NCBI RefSeq assembly: GCF_001570405.1
Contig: NZ_BBYM01000006.1
Location: forward strand, 135,102 to 199,101
Reading direction: 5' to 3'
Length of the DNA: 64,000 nt
From: Microtetraspora niveoalba
GTDB taxonomy: Bacteria; Actinomycetota; Actinomycetes; Streptosporangiales; Streptosporangiaceae
Positions 35,930 through 46,787 of the stretch are shown one piece after another. The position numbers and the translations under genes are program-made. The notes under the pieces were generated by a model. It made no database searches and was not told where the DNA came from. It was given only the letters and a program-made list of their open reading frames with translations. Each line of letters starts with the position of its first letter. Position 1 is the first letter of the stretch.

Positions 35930-35948
35930 TTGAGTCCGCATAACTCAA
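35930..35948. promoter_or_regulatory. HAIR element (HspR site) upstream of lon
   Basis: TTGAGT-N7-ACTCAA is a perfect match to the core of the HspR-associated inverted repeat (CTTGAGT-N7-ACTCAAG). It lies 18 bases before the lon start codon, where a bound repressor would block transcription. In Streptomyces HspR represses lon, clpB and dnaK this way. Confidence 0.88.
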
Positions 35949-35965
35949 CTTTTGGGAGCGACCAG

Positions 35966-38329
<2,364 letters not shown>

Positions 38330-38374
38330 TCACGCCCGGGGCGCTCCCCGGCGGTCCCGGCGCCCCTCCGCCGC

Positions 38375-38411
38375 GTACGGCCCGTGCCTCCTTCCGGGGC
38401 ACGGGCCGTAC
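38375..38411 (+). terminator. Terminator after lon
   Basis: A perfect 14-bp stem GTACGGCCCGTGCC with a 9-base loop, 45 bases after the lon stop. Confidence 0.85.
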
Positions 38412-38733
38412 CCGTGCCGGCGTGATGTGAGGTAAACCACATTAATTGTCGGGAATTATCGGAATATCGCCGACCTGGCCTTCTGTTGGTGTGACCGTGA
38501 ACGTTATGTGCGACGCCCCCATGCCCCTGCCGACGCGGGGCGTGATGAAGTGCGGCTGTCGCCCGGCCTGAGCCCCACGTCATCTCGATCGTTTCTCGCT
38601 CCGAAGGCCCGTTCATGAACTTCCCCGCGCACTTCCTCGTCCTGCGCCGTTTCGGCCACCTGCCCTTCCCTCCGGGGACCCGCCGGCCGGGCCCGTGCTC
38701 CGCCGCCCGTGTCGTCGTCCCAGGGGAAGTCTC
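38412..38733. other. Leader region of the methionine importer operon
   Basis: About 320 bases between the lon terminator and metN. The first 60 bases are unusually AT-rich for this genome (around 38430-38470) and probably hold the promoter, although no clear -35/-10 pair was found. Two short frames follow: the Met/Cys-rich one at 38497-38571, and one at 38615-38737 whose stop overlaps the metN start. I do not see SAM riboswitch core sequences. Confidence 0.5.
38497..38571 (+). CDS. Candidate Met/Cys-rich leader peptide upstream of metNIQ
   Basis: A 24-codon frame from GTG (or ATG 38506) ending VMKCGCRPA. Four of 24 residues are Met and three are Cys, far above background. The position, in the leader of a methionine transporter operon, fits a ribosome-stalling attenuator sensing sulfur amino acids. 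No convincing ribosome site is seen, so this stays a candidate. Confidence 0.4.
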   Translation: MNVMCDAPMPLPTRGVMKCGCRPA

Positions 38734-39699
38734 GTGATCGAAGTGTCCGGCCTGCGCAAGGTCTACGGGTCCGTCGTGGCCCTCGACGGAGTGGATCTCC
38801 ACGTCCGCCAGGGCGAGATCTTCGGCGTGCTCGGGCGGAGCGGCGCCGGGAAGAGCACCCTGCTGCGCTGCGTGAACCTGCTCGAACGCCCGAGCGGCGG
38901 ATCGGTCGTCGTCGGCGGCCGGGACCTGACCGCTCTCGGCGAGAGGGAGCTGCGCCGCGCCCGGCAGGGCATCGGGATGATCCACCAGCACTTCGCCCTG
39001 CTGTCCTCGCGCACCGTCGCCGGGAACGTCGCCTTCCCGCTGGAGATCATGGGCATGCCGCGCGACCGGCGCGCCGCGCGGGTGGAGGAGCTGCTGGAGC
39101 TGGTCGGGCTGGCCGGCAAGGCGGGCGCGTACCCGGCGCAGCTCTCCGGCGGGCAGAAGCAGCGCGTCGGCATCGCGCGCGCCCTCGCGGGCAGCCCGTC
39201 GGTGCTCCTCTCGGACGAGGCCACCTCGGCGCTCGACCCCGGCACCACGCAGTCGATCCTGGCCCTGCTCAAGCGGCTCAACCGCGAGTTCGGGCTGACG
39301 ATCCTGCTGATCACCCACGAGATGGACGTCATCAAGGCCGTCTGCGACTCCGCCGCGATCATGAGCGACGGCCGGATCGAGGAGGCGGGGCCGATCCCCG
39401 AGCTCCTGGCCACACCGGGATCCCGGCTCACCGAGGAGCTCTTCCCGCTGGCGCCCCCCGAGCCCGGCAGCGTGACGATCACCTTCACCGGCGCCTACTC
39501 CGGCCGCGCCGACGAGCCGGTCGTCTCCCAGGTCGTACGGAAGTTCGACGTGGACGTGAACATCCTCGGCGGCGCCCTGGAGGAGGTCGCCGGAGTCTCC
39601 GCCGGGCGGCTCCGCGTACGCCTGACCGGCGGCGAGTCCGAGGCGGCGCTCGGCTATCTGCGCGACCGCGGCCTGCTGGTGGAGGTGGCGCCCCGATGA
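38734..39699 (+). CDS. metN: MetN, methionine ABC importer ATP-binding protein
   Basis: 321 residues from GTG 38734, with AGGGGAAG upstream. Walker A GRSGAGKST (Lys40), LSGGQKQRVGIARAL and VLLSDEATSALDPG are the MetN-type ABC motifs; the EATSALDP Walker B is typical of methionine ATPases. The last 75 residues (ITFTGAYSGRADEPVVSQVVRKF...) form the NIL domain, which binds methionine and inhibits transport when the cell is replete. ATGA overlap with metI. Confidence 0.94.
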   Translation: MIEVSGLRKVYGSVVALDGVDLHVRQGEIFGVLGRSGAGKSTLLRCVNLLERPSGGSVVVGGRDLTALGERELRRARQGIGMIHQHFALLSSRTVAGNVAFPLEIMGMPRDRRAARVEELLELVGLAGKAGAYPAQLSGGQKQRVGIARALAGSPSVLLSDEATSALDPGTTQSILALLKRLNREFGLTILLITHEMDVIKAVCDSAAIMSDGRIEEAGPIPELLATPGSRLTEELFPLAPPEPGSVTITFTGAYSGRADEPVVSQVVRKFDVDVNILGGALEEVAGVSAGRLRVRLTGGESEAALGYLRDRGLLVEVAPR

Positions 39700-40352
39700 C
39701 CTGGTCGGACATGAGCCCCCTGCTGTGGGAGGCCACCGGGCAGACCGCCCAGATGGTCGCCTGGGCCACGCTGTTCACCGTCCTGTTCGGGCTGCCCCTC
39801 GGCGTCGCCCTGGTCGGCACCGACAGGAGCGGGCTGTTCCCCGCCCCCTTCGCCCGCCGGATCCTCGGGCTGGTGGTCAACATCGGCCGCTCGCTGCCGT
39901 TCATCGTGCTGATGATCGCGGTCATCCCGGTGACCCGGCTGATCACCGGCACCACCATCGGCACGGGAGCGGCGGCGGTCCCGCTCACGATCGGCGCCGT
40001 CCCGTTCTTCGCGCGGCTGGTGGAGACAGCGCTGCGCGAGGTCGGCCGCGACGTCGTGCAGGCCGCGCAGGCCATGGGAGCGAGCCGGGCCAGGATCGTG
40101 GCCAGGGTCCTGCTGCCGGAGGCGCTGCCCGGCCTGATCGCCGCGCTGACGGTCACGATCGTCACGCTGATCTCGTACTCGGCGATGGCCGGAGTGATCG
40201 GCGGCGGCGGACTGGGCGACCTCGCCGTCCGCTACGGATACCAGCGGTTCGAGACCCTGCTCATGATCGTCACGGTCGTGGTGCTGGTGGTCCTCGTGCA
40301 GGCTGTCCAGAGCCTCGGCGACGCCGTCGCCCGCAGGCTCACCCGCCGCTGA
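39696..40352 (+). CDS. metI: MetI, methionine ABC importer permease
   Basis: 218 residues, five membrane helices. The coupling loop TALREVGRDVVQAAQAMGASRARIVARVLLPEA is the EAA motif of MetI-type permeases. The ATG overlaps the metN stop by 4 bases. A homodimer is expected. Uptake of methionine (including D-methionine in some relatives) is the family role. Confidence 0.94.
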   Translation: MTWSDMSPLLWEATGQTAQMVAWATLFTVLFGLPLGVALVGTDRSGLFPAPFARRILGLVVNIGRSLPFIVLMIAVIPVTRLITGTTIGTGAAAVPLTIGAVPFFARLVETALREVGRDVVQAAQAMGASRARIVARVLLPEALPGLIAALTVTIVTLISYSAMAGVIGGGGLGDLAVRYGYQRFETLLMIVTVVVLVVLVQAVQSLGDAVARRLTRR

Positions 40353-40489
40353 CCCCGCGGCCCCCCTCCGACCCCGTTTCCGACTCCGTTCCACCGGTCG
40401 CCGCCGCGCCCGGGAAGCCCGACGCCGGGCGACCCCCGGGCCGGAGGCCGGATCCCTCACCCACCGACCCACCAAGGAGTGGTCACACC

Positions 40490-41338
40490 ATGCGCAAGTT
40501 GTTCGGGCTCGTGCTCGCCCTCGGGCTGTCGCTCGGGCTGGCGGCCTGCGGCTCGTCCTCGTCCTCGTCCCCGTCCTCGCCCGACGCGGCCGCCTCGGGC
40601 ACGGCCGCCGCGAGCGAGCCGCTCAAGGTCGGCGTGAGCCCGGTGCCGCACGCGGAGATCATGAAGTACGTCGCGGACAATCTGGCCCCCGCCGCCGGGC
40701 TCAAGCTGGAGATCGTCGAGTTCAGCGACTACGTGCAGCCGAACCTCCAGCTCCAGGACGGCCAGCTCGGCGCCAACTACTTCCAGCACAAGCCGTACCT
40801 CGACGACTTCAACGCCTCCAAGGGCACCAAGCTGACGTACGCCACCTCGGTCCACCTGGAGCCGCTCGGCCTGTACTCCAAGAAGGTCAAGGACCTGGCC
40901 TCGCTCGGGCAGGGCGCGACCGTCGCGGTGCCGAACGACGCGACCAACCTCGGCCGCGCGCTCAAGCTGCTCGCCGACAACGGTGTGATCACCCTCAAGG
41001 ACGGCGTGGGCACCGCCGCGACCGAGCGCGACGTGACCGGCAACCCCAAGGAGATCAAGTTCCAGCCGCTCGAGGCCGCCCAGCTTCCGCGCTCCCTCGA
41101 GGACGTGGACGCCGCCGTCATCAACGGCAACTACGCGCTCGAGGCGAGCCTGAACCCGAGCAGCGACGCGCTGGTGCTGGAGAAGGCCGAGGGCAACCCG
41201 TACGCCAACGGCCTGGTCGTGGCCGAGGGCCACGAGAGCGACCCCCGGATCGTCACGCTCTCGAAGCTGCTGACCAGCCCCGAGGTGAAGAAGTTCATCG
41301 AGGAGAAGTACAAGGGCGCGGTCATTCCCGCCTTCTGA
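40490..41338 (+). CDS. metQ: MetQ, methionine-binding lipoprotein
   Basis: 282 residues; AAGGAG precedes ATG 40490. The signal peptide ends in the lipobox LAAC, followed by a Ser-rich tether. LKVGVSPVPHAEIMKYV, DYVQPNLQLQDGQLGANYFQHKPYLDDF and the HLEPLGLYS segment are diagnostic of NlpA/MetQ proteins. It binds methionine at the outer face and passes it to MetI. It sits 137 bases after metI, and a strong terminator follows. Confidence 0.95.
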   Translation: MRKLFGLVLALGLSLGLAACGSSSSSSPSSPDAAASGTAAASEPLKVGVSPVPHAEIMKYVADNLAPAAGLKLEIVEFSDYVQPNLQLQDGQLGANYFQHKPYLDDFNASKGTKLTYATSVHLEPLGLYSKKVKDLASLGQGATVAVPNDATNLGRALKLLADNGVITLKDGVGTAATERDVTGNPKEIKFQPLEAAQLPRSLEDVDAAVINGNYALEASLNPSSDALVLEKAEGNPYANGLVVAEGHESDPRIVTLSKLLTSPEVKKFIEEKYKGAVIPAF

Positions 41339-41363
41339 TCCCCGTTCTCGGAGAGGACACTGA

Positions 41364-41403
41364 TGGGCGAATCATCCGGTCATGCGACCGGATGATTCGC
41401 CCA
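41364..41403 (+). terminator. Terminator of metNIQ
   Basis: An 18-bp perfect stem (core arm GGGCGAATCATCCGGTC) with a 4-base loop ATGC, 25 bases past the metQ stop. No T-tract. Confidence 0.88.
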
Positions 41404-41770
41404 GGTCGGTACGGGCCCCATGCTGTACGGCACGCCGGCCCCTGAGCCGCGACCGGACCGCCACGCCCGGGTTCTCCTCCGTCGAGGAGTGGCCGGCCGC
41501 GCCGTCCCCGCGCGAGCCGTACGCGCGGCGCGGGGCCGGCGCGGCCCGGCGCTGTGGCGGACGCCACGTGCGAAAACCCGGCGGAGCAGGTTGGGCCGGG
41601 CGGCGCGGGGCAGGGCTGGGAGGGCGCGGGGCCCGCGGCCGTCCACAGGGACGGGGCGGGGAGGTCGGGCGGCTCCACTGATCGCTTAGCGTGGCCTTAC
41701 AGCGCGTTTGGCATGGTTGACATGTACCGGCGGAGAGCCGGAAGACCTGGCAGGCACGAGGGGGAGGACG
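41404..41770. other. Intergenic region before the HtrA-type protease
   Basis: 367 bases with no frame that looks like a gene on either strand. A TTGACA hexamer at 41717 could be a -35 element, but the expected -10 position does not match TANNNT. Stress-type control is possible; nothing in the sequence proves it. Confidence 0.35.
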
Positions 41771-43051
41771 ATGAGCTCCGAGGAGCGGACGCCCGAGAAC
41801 GAGAGCGCGACGGGCCACGGATGGAGCCAGTTCGGCAGCACCCCGCCGCAGCACGGACAGTACGGGACCTACGGCCAGTACGGTGCGCCCCAGCAGGGTG
41901 ACACGGCGGCGTTCGCCGCGGCCCCGTTCCAGGAGCCCGTGAAACGGGGGTGGAGCGGCGGCCAGAAGGCGATCGCCGGCCTCGCCCTCGCCGCGGTGGC
42001 ACTGGGCGGCGGGGTCGCGGGGGCCTTCGTCGCGACGAGCTTCAACGGGGGCGCGACCGTCGTGTCCTCGCCGGTCCTCCCCGTGTCCAACAGCTCGGGG
42101 AACACGATCGTGGCGGTGGCCAAGGCCATCCAGCCGTCGGTGGTGTCGATCAAGGTCAGGACGCGGACCGGCGGAGGTGAGGGATCGGGCGTCATCCTCT
42201 CCGGCGACGGGCTGATCCTCACCAACAACCACGTGGTCGCCGAGGCCGGGCAGGGCTCGGTCGTCACGGTCAAGTTCAGCGACGGCAAGACCGCGTCGGC
42301 CACGATCAAGGGCACCGATCCGGCGACGGACCTCGCGGTCATCCAGGCGCAGGACGTCTCCGGCCTAACCCCGGCCAGCCTGGGGGACAGCGACAAGCTC
42401 CAGGTCGGGGACTCCGTCCTCGCGATCGGCAGCCCGCTCGGCCTGGAGGGCTCGGTGACCTCCGGCATCGTGAGCGCGCTGGACCGCACGCTCACCGAGG
42501 GCGGCCAGGAGCAGCAGCCCCAGTTCCCCTGGGGGCAGGAGCAGCAGCAGCCGGCCCAGCAGGTGACCATCGGCGGCATGATCCAGACCGACGCGGCGAT
42601 CAACCCGGGCAACTCCGGCGGCGCGCTGGTCAACGCGGCGGGCCAGGTGATCGGCATCAACACCGCGATCGCCACCTCGGGCTCCAGCTCCGGCAACATC
42701 GGCGTCGGCTTCGCCATCCCGATCAACACCGCGAAGCAGGTCTCCGAGCAGCTCATCAAGACGGGCAAGGCGACCCACGCCTGGCTCGGCGTGAGCGTCG
42801 CGGACGCGACCGGCGAGGCGTCCGGCGCGGTGGTCGCCTCGATCACCAAGGGCAGCCCCGCCGACAAGGCCGGCCTCAAGGAGGCGGACCTGATCACCAA
42901 GATCGACGACACGATCGTCGGGGACGCGGAGACCCTGGTCGGCGTCATCCGCCGCCACCAGCCGGGCGACAAGATCACCCTGACCTACACCCGGAACGGC
43001 CAGCCCTCCACGGCCGCCATCACCCTGACCGAGAACAGCAGCACGAGCTGA
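41771..43051 (+). CDS. HtrA/DegP-type membrane-anchored serine protease with PDZ domain
   Basis: 426 residues from ATG 41771, with GGGGGAGG just upstream. An N-terminal Gln/Gly/Tyr-rich cytoplasmic part, one membrane helix near 60-85 (AIAGLALAAVALGGGVAGAFVA), then the trypsin-like domain with His154 (TNNHVV), Asp187 (PATDLAVI) and Ser282 (NPGNSGGAL). A Gln-rich loop (EQQPQFPWGQEQQQPAQQ) sits before the serine strand. The C-terminal 90 residues (AWLGVSVADATGEASG...ADLITKIDD) form one PDZ domain. It degrades or refolds damaged extracytoplasmic proteins. Confidence 0.93.
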   Translation: MSSEERTPENESATGHGWSQFGSTPPQHGQYGTYGQYGAPQQGDTAAFAAAPFQEPVKRGWSGGQKAIAGLALAAVALGGGVAGAFVATSFNGGATVVSSPVLPVSNSSGNTIVAVAKAIQPSVVSIKVRTRTGGGEGSGVILSGDGLILTNNHVVAEAGQGSVVTVKFSDGKTASATIKGTDPATDLAVIQAQDVSGLTPASLGDSDKLQVGDSVLAIGSPLGLEGSVTSGIVSALDRTLTEGGQEQQPQFPWGQEQQQPAQQVTIGGMIQTDAAINPGNSGGALVNAAGQVIGINTAIATSGSSSGNIGVGFAIPINTAKQVSEQLIKTGKATHAWLGVSVADATGEASGAVVASITKGSPADKAGLKEADLITKIDDTIVGDAETLVGVIRRHQPGDKITLTYTRNGQPSTAAITLTENSSTS

Positions 43052-43074
43052 CCCCGCCCCACCGCCACACTCGC

Positions 43075-43130
43075 GTACCCCGCCCGGGACCCGCGCCGGA
43101 CCCTGAAGCTTCGGTCCCTCGGCGGGGTAC
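43075..43130. terminator. Terminator between convergent htrA-type and cydC genes
   Basis: Outer arms GTACCCCGCC and GGCGGGGTAC enclose inner arms GGACC and GGTCC around GAAGCTTC. This makes a long composite hairpin usable from both sides. Confidence 0.75.
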
Positions 43131-43172
43131 GTCGTCGTCGCAGGGTCGCCGCGTCGATCCCGGGCGGCCGGG

Positions 43173-44960
43173 TCAGCCGGTGGAGGCGCGGGACGACGCG
43201 GCCAGGGTCTCCGACTCCCACAGGTCCCGGTAGTACCCGGGCGCCGACACCAGCTCGGCGTGCGTGCCGCGCTGGGTCACCCGCCCCTCCTCCAGCACCA
43301 CGATCTCGTCGACCTGTTCGAGCCCGCGCAGGCGGTGGGTGACGAGCAGGGTCGTACGGCCCCGCGTCGCGTCCAGCAGGTCGGCGGTCAGCGCGTCGGC
43401 CGTCTCCTCGTCCAGTGCCTCGGCGGGCTCGTCGAGCAGCAGCACCGGCGGATCGTAGAGCAGGGCCCGCGCGAGCGCCAGACGCTGGAGCTGGCCGCCC
43501 GACACGGTACGGCCGTCCTCGCCGAGCACCGTGTCCCACCCGGTCCGGTCGGCCCACGCGTCCAGCCGCGCCCGCCGCACGGCCTCGACCAGCTCGCCGT
43601 CGGACGCCTCCGGCCCCGCCAGCCGCAGGTTGTCGCGGAACGACGCCTGGAACACGTACGGGTCCTGGGTCAGGCCCGTCATCGCCGCCCGGACGTCGTC
43701 GGTGGCGTAGGAGCGGATGTCCACCCCGTTGATCCGGATGTCTCCGGACTCGATGTCCGCGGTGCGCATCAGCGCGGACAGCAGCGTGCTCTTCCCGGCG
43801 CCGCTCGGTCCGACGACCGCCACTCTCCGGCCCGGCGTGAGCGTGAGGTCGACCCCGGCGAGCGCGGGGTCGCGGTCGCCGTGGCGGACGACGAGATCCC
43901 GCACCTCCACGAGCAGCGGAGCCTCCGGCGGCGGCGCGGGACGCTCCGGCTCGGCCACCATGACCGGGCTCGCCTGGATCTCCGCCAGCCTGCCCAGCGC
44001 GGAGGCGACCCCGGCGAAACGCTCCCCTGCGCCGGCCAGCGGCAACACCGGCTCGAAGGAGACCAGCGCGGTCAGGGCGAGGACGGCGGTCGCCACCTGG
44101 CCGAGCCCGGTGGCCTGGGCGATCAGCGTCACGGCCGCCACCGTCGCCCCCTGGACGAGGACGCCGAGCCCCAGGGCCGTCGCGTTGATCCTCGACTGCC
44201 CCCGTTCCAGCGCGGCGAGGCGGGCGTCCGCGGCCATGCCGTCCGCGAGCGCCTGTTCCTTCGCGCCGTACGCGGCGAGGTCGGCCGCGCCGTGGACCAG
44301 GTCGGCCACCCGGGCCGCCAGCTCGGCCCGCGCCGGGGCGATGCGCGCCGACCAGCGGCGGGCGGCGGCGGCCGTGCCCGCGGGGAGGAGAACTCCCGCG
44401 ACCAGCAGCCCGAGGGCGAGCACCAGCGCGGCCACGGGCAGCAGGAACGCCCCGATGACGACGGCCGCGACCCCGGTGAGCAGGGCGGCGACGGCGGGCA
44501 GCAGGCAGCGGACCAGCAGGTCCTGCACCGCCTCGGTGTCGTCCACCATCCGGCTGAGCAGGTCGGCCCCGCGCCGCTGCAGCGGACCGGCGGGGATCAG
44601 CGACTCGTACAGCCGCTCGCGGGTGGCGGCCTGCGCCCGCAGCGCGACGTCGTGCCCGGTGAGCCGCTCCGCGTAGCGGAAGACGCCCTTGCTGGTCGCG
44701 AACGCGCGCACCCCGACGATCGCGACCGACAGCGCGGCCAGCGACGGCTGCTCGGCGGCCCGCGTGATCAGCCACGCCGCCGACGCGATCAGCGCCACCC
44801 CGGCGAGGTCCGCGGCCGAACCCGCGAGCGCCGCGACGACCAGCCTGCGGGCCATGCCCGGGCCGAGGAGGGTTCCGACCAGGCGGGCCCACCGGACGCC
44901 CCCCGTGCTGCTCGTACCCGTGCTGCTCGTACCCGTGGCGCTCGCACCTGTGGCGGTCAT
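43173..44960 (-). CDS. cydC: CydC, half of the CydDC thiol exporter for cytochrome bd assembly
   Basis: 595 residues from ATG 44960, which overlaps the cydD stop by 4 bases. Six-helix ABC exporter domain (SAADLAGVALIASAAWLITRA, GVFRYAERLTGHDVALR are typical of CydC) followed by an ATPase domain with GPSGAGKST, VSGGQLQRLALARAL and VLLLDEPAEALD. CydDC exports cysteine and glutathione-type thiols for heme insertion and disulfide balance in cytochrome bd oxidase. The N-terminus has TGTSST repeats. The cydAB genes are not in the window. Confidence 0.92.
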   Translation of the reverse strand: MTATGASATGTSSTGTSSTGGVRWARLVGTLLGPGMARRLVVAALAGSAADLAGVALIASAAWLITRAAEQPSLAALSVAIVGVRAFATSKGVFRYAERLTGHDVALRAQAATRERLYESLIPAGPLQRRGADLLSRMVDDTEAVQDLLVRCLLPAVAALLTGVAAVVIGAFLLPVAALVLALGLLVAGVLLPAGTAAAARRWSARIAPARAELAARVADLVHGAADLAAYGAKEQALADGMAADARLAALERGQSRINATALGLGVLVQGATVAAVTLIAQATGLGQVATAVLALTALVSFEPVLPLAGAGERFAGVASALGRLAEIQASPVMVAEPERPAPPPEAPLLVEVRDLVVRHGDRDPALAGVDLTLTPGRRVAVVGPSGAGKSTLLSALMRTADIESGDIRINGVDIRSYATDDVRAAMTGLTQDPYVFQASFRDNLRLAGPEASDGELVEAVRRARLDAWADRTGWDTVLGEDGRTVSGGQLQRLALARALLYDPPVLLLDEPAEALDEETADALTADLLDATRGRTTLLVTHRLRGLEQVDEIVVLEEGRVTQRGTHAELVSAPGYYRDLWESETLAASSRASTG

Positions 44961-46780
44961 CGGACGTCGCCCCTTTCCGCCGCGAGGGCGTCGGCCCGGC
45001 GGCCGGGGACGATCCGGCCGGCCCCGATGCGGACGACCCGGTCGGCGAGGCCGATCATCGCGGGCCGGTGCGCCACCACGATCGCCGTACGGCCCTCGGC
45101 CAGGGCGCGGGTGGCCTCGACCACGGCGGCCTCGCTGCGGCCGTCCAGGCGTGCGGTGGGCTCGTCGAGCAGCAGGACCTCCGCCGACGGACGGCAGAAC
45201 GCCCGGGCCAGGGCGACCCGCTGGCGCTGCCCCGCCGACAGGTTGACGCCGCGTTCGCCGAGCACCGTGTCGTAGCCCTCCGGCAGCGCCTCGACGAACC
45301 CGGCGGCCTGCGCGGAGGCCGCGGCGGCGCGCACCAGGCCGGGGGAGGCGGCGCCGCCCAGCCCGATGTTGTCCGCGACGGACATGGCGAACAGGTGCGG
45401 GCGCTGCGGCACGAACGCCAGCCTGCGGCGCCATTCGTCCAGGTCGAGGGTGGCGAGGTCGACGCCGTCGACCAGCACCCGGCCCTCGGACGGGGTGACG
45501 AAGCCGAGCAGCAGGTGCAGCAGCGTGCTCTTGCCGCCGCCGCTCTCGCCGACGAGCGCGACCCGCTCGCCGGGTGCGACGACGAGGGACACGTCGTCGA
45601 GGGCGGCCTGTTCCCGGCCGGGATAGCGGACGGTCACGTGCTCCAGCCGGATCTCCGGCGCCCGCCCGGCCGGCCCTCCGTCCGTGCGTGCCGCGTCTGC
45701 CCGTGCTCCGTCTGCCCGTGCTCCGTCTCCCCGGGCCCGGCCGCCCGGCAGGCGCCCGGTGCGCGGGATCCCGGCGGCCGCGGCCGTCCCGGCGGTCACG
45801 GGGCTTGGCTCCGCCCGGCCGTCCCCGGCCCGCGCGTCCGCCGCAGAGGAGGCCGGGGACGCCGGGGCGAGCAGGGCGAACGCCTCGTCGGCGGCGGCCA
45901 CGCCCTCGACCGACGCGTGGAACTTCGTGCCCATCGCGCGCAGCGGCAGGTACGCCTCAGGAGCGAGCAGGAGGACGAGCAGGGCCGTGTCGAGGTGCAG
46001 GGAGCCCGACAGCAGCCGGAGCCCGACGGGAACGGCCACGAGGGCGAGCGAGAGCGACGCCGCGAGCTCCAGCACCAGCGACGACAGGAACGCCACCCGC
46101 AGCGTGCGCATCGTGGCGGCCCGGTGCGCGGCGGCGACCTCGCGGATCACCGAGGACTGGTAGCGGGCCCGTCCGAAGGCGCGCAGTGTCGGCAGGCCGC
46201 GCACCACGTCGAGGAAGTGGCCGCCGAGCCGGGACAACGCCCGCCACTGCCGCTCGGTCACCGCCTTGGTGGTCCAGCCGACCAGCGCGCCGAAGACCGG
46301 GATGAGCGGCAGCGTGAACAGGACGATCAGGGCGCTCGCGACGTCGGCGACGAAGAGCCGGACCAGCACCGCGATCGGCACCACCGCCGCGACCGCGGCC
46401 GCGGGCAGGTAGCCGGTCAGGTAGGGGTCGAGCGCGTCCAGGCCGCGGCCGACCAGCGTGACCAGCTCACCGGAACGCGGCCCCGCGGGCCCGGACTCCT
46501 GGAAGCGCCTCATCAACCGGGCGCGCAGGACGGACTTGACGCCCGTGGCCGTACGGCCCGCCGACACGCCCTGGAGCCGGCCGAGCGCCCCCCGGACGAG
46601 CACGACCAGGACCAGGGGGAGGAGGGCCGCCACCGCGAACCGCCCGGACAGCACGCCCGCGAGCAGCTCCGCCTGTGCGAGCACGAGCAGGCCGGCGACG
46701 ATCGCGGCGGCCAGGCAGACGGCCAGGTGGCGCCGGACGGCCGGTTCCGCACGGGCAAGACCCAGGAGATCCTTGTGCAT
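44957..46780 (-). CDS. cydD: CydD, half of the CydDC thiol exporter
   Basis: 607 residues from ATG 46780, with GAGGA upstream. The ABC exporter domain includes LVTLVGRGLDALDPYLTGYLPA, characteristic of CydD. The ATPase domain has GESGGGKST, LSAGQRQRVALARAF and VLLLDEPTARLD. A low-complexity linker of about 75 residues (Ala/Arg/Asp repeats GARADGARADAARTD) joins the two domains and is longer than usual. It is translated with cydC. Confidence 0.92.
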   Translation of the reverse strand: MHKDLLGLARAEPAVRRHLAVCLAAAIVAGLLVLAQAELLAGVLSGRFAVAALLPLVLVVLVRGALGRLQGVSAGRTATGVKSVLRARLMRRFQESGPAGPRSGELVTLVGRGLDALDPYLTGYLPAAAVAAVVPIAVLVRLFVADVASALIVLFTLPLIPVFGALVGWTTKAVTERQWRALSRLGGHFLDVVRGLPTLRAFGRARYQSSVIREVAAAHRAATMRTLRVAFLSSLVLELAASLSLALVAVPVGLRLLSGSLHLDTALLVLLLAPEAYLPLRAMGTKFHASVEGVAAADEAFALLAPASPASSAADARAGDGRAEPSPVTAGTAAAAGIPRTGRLPGGRARGDGARADGARADAARTDGGPAGRAPEIRLEHVTVRYPGREQAALDDVSLVVAPGERVALVGESGGGKSTLLHLLLGFVTPSEGRVLVDGVDLATLDLDEWRRRLAFVPQRPHLFAMSVADNIGLGGAASPGLVRAAAASAQAAGFVEALPEGYDTVLGERGVNLSAGQRQRVALARAFCRPSAEVLLLDEPTARLDGRSEAAVVEATRALAEGRTAIVVAHRPAMIGLADRVVRIGAGRIVPGRRADALAAERGDVR

Positions 46781-46787
46781 ATGTTCC

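Noticed and set aside
38412-38733. SAM riboswitch before metNIQ
   Set aside because: The expected conserved core words of SAM-I or SAM-IV elements are not present.
38615-38737. 40-codon frame ending on the metN start as a real gene
   Set aside because: Pro/Arg-rich composition, no ribosome site and no domain; kept only as part of the leader description.
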